DNA of 5,579 nt, taken from assembly GCA_937930605.1 (NCBI GenBank), contig CALHBZ010000111.1:1-5579 (forward strand), written 5' to 3'. Of this stretch, positions 4,892 to 5,579 are shown piece after piece. Origin of the DNA: Streptococcus oralis. Lineage in GTDB: Bacteria; Bacillota; Bacilli; Lactobacillales; Streptococcaceae. The position numbers and the translations under genes were made by a program. Each line of letters begins with the position of its first letter. The stretch's first letter is position 1. The notes under the pieces were generated by a model. That model worked only from the letters and a program-made list of their open reading frames with translations, was not told where the DNA came from and made no database searches.

Positions 4892-5579
4892 TTAAATATT
4901 AAAATACTATTTCACAATCAATTAATTTTTGTCAGCCGGAAATATTTTGAGTAAAAACTCTCTTAATTTATCATCTTCAACGTAAACCATTTGACCGTAC
5001 ACAGCTCTCGTCAATAAAATATAATAAGCATTTTTTACAAATTCATCAATTTGATCAACACCTTTTTTAGTAGCAGTATCGAAAGAATTATCTTTATCCA
5101 CTTTAATACATTTTTCTTTCTCATCTAAATAGATATCTTTACCAATATAAATAGATGCAAAATCTATATCAAACCCATGAATATCATAAACATTTCCAAC
5201 TTCTGTTGATTTATTCGCATAATTTCTAAACTTATCTCCATCCATACTCCATTTTAATGAATCTCCATTGGAATTAATTTTTATAAATTCATAATCATTT
5301 GCTTTTTTTACCGGTTTGCAGTACCCAGCCAAACAAAGTGATTTCTTTTCAGGAAATCTAAATTGCTTCTCTGATATATATTTCACCCATTCCTCTATAT
5401 TTCTTGCAATTCTAAAATAAGTAGTTTTTCCTAATTTTTCTTTATAGTCACTAATAAATTTATCATTCAAAATCTTATTAGATTCTATACTTAATAATTC
5501 TTTAATAAAAGTAACAAATTCCTCTGCAAATTTTTCAGATTTACCATTTAAAATTCTTAGTTGCGCTTCCAATGTATAT
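4892..5579. mobile_element. Left edge of a probable accessory island inserted in the uvrB 3' end (right end outside window)
   Basis: From the uvrB breakpoint at about 4892 to the window end the DNA is clearly more AT-rich than the vitamin genes. By hand count, 5461-5520 has 9 G+C in 60 and 5041-5100 has 17 in 60, against 26 in 60 at 2101-2160 in niaR. The only gene is a DUF2075 helicase, a family common in accessory and phage-related loci. No integrase, inverted repeat or target duplication is visible inside the window, so the type of element and its other end are unknown. Confidence 0.45.
4922..5579 (-). CDS. DUF2075-type superfamily 1 DNA/RNA helicase, C-terminal fragment (5' end outside window)
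   Basis: The frame is open to the right edge, and the TTG at 5572 is not a convincing start: codons TAT-ACA precede it and there is no room for the N-terminal ATPase motifs. The last 218 residues are seen. Numbering from the TTG: LAGYCKPV (81-88) matches the (v)AGyCWpW block of DUF2075; VYDIHGFDIDFASIYIGKDI (128-147) matches the helicase motif V block of the family (usually QG-E-D, here HG-D-D); and NAYYILLTRAVYG (181-193) is motif VI with its conserved Arg (R189). The Walker A and B motifs lie in the missing part. This family is predicted to be a nucleic-acid helicase, often in phage, restriction or defence neighbourhoods, and its cellular role is not established. Low GC and a position next to a broken uvrB indicate horizontal acquisition. 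Confidence 0.8.
   Translation of the reverse strand, partial: YTLEAQLRILNGKSEKFAEEFVTFIKELLSIESNKILNDKFISDYKEKLGKTTYFRIARNIEEWVKYISEKQFRFPEKKSLCLAGYCKPVKKANDYEFIKINSNGDSLKWSMDGDKFRNYANKSTEVGNVYDIHGFDIDFASIYIGKDIYLDEKEKCIKVDKDNSFDTATKKGVDQIDEFVKNAYYILLTRAVYGQMVYVEDDKLREFLLKIFPADKN

Noticed and set aside
1..5579. CRISPR array, tRNA or rRNA genes, complete insertion sequence
   Set aside because: No regularly spaced repeats, cloverleaf-like sequence, rRNA signature or transposase-like protein was seen on either strand.

Overview
The window looks like chromosomal DNA of a Streptococcus of the mitis/pneumoniae group. The protein families (CoaC, NiaX/NiaR, MutX, a UvrB tail), the pairing of solitary ECF-transporter S components, the short intergenic gaps with AGGAG ribosome sites and the moderate-to-low GC all fit. 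The assignment rests on recognising these proteins, not on a search.

Left part (1-2363), vitamin and cofactor supply. The 3' end of coaC (coenzyme A synthesis) overlaps by 17 nt a gene for an ECF S component, probably the pantothenate importer PanT. A convergent small membrane-protein gene of unknown function (about 1174-815) follows, and one hairpin (780-808) separates the two. Divergent promoters at 1210-1279 drive this small gene leftward and niaX-niaR rightward. NiaX is the niacin S component and NiaR its niacin-responsive repressor. A good NiaR-type operator (1276-1297) overlaps the -10 region and abuts the niaX ribosome site, so the pair looks autoregulated.

Middle part (2360-4761), all on the minus strand. 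Reading leftward from 4761 there is a 287-aa membrane-anchored extracytoplasmic protein, a 175-aa and a 102-aa multi-spanning membrane protein joined by an ATGA overlap, a short open frame (2996-2847) that looks like a coding tail in another frame, and mutX (a Nudix 8-oxo-dGTP hydrolase). The mutX stop overlaps the niaR stop. I recognise only MutX among these.

Right part (4805-5579). A fragment at 4891-4805 encodes the last 28 residues of UvrB (its UVR domain) and the native stop, but no uvrB lies upstream of it. Just beyond comes a markedly AT-rich, truncated gene for a DUF2075-type superfamily 1 helicase. The simplest reading is that an accessory element entered the 3' end of uvrB and displaced or duplicated its tail, and that the helicase gene is the element's left edge. 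This junction is the most interesting part of the window. The rest of the element is off the right end and cannot be judged here.
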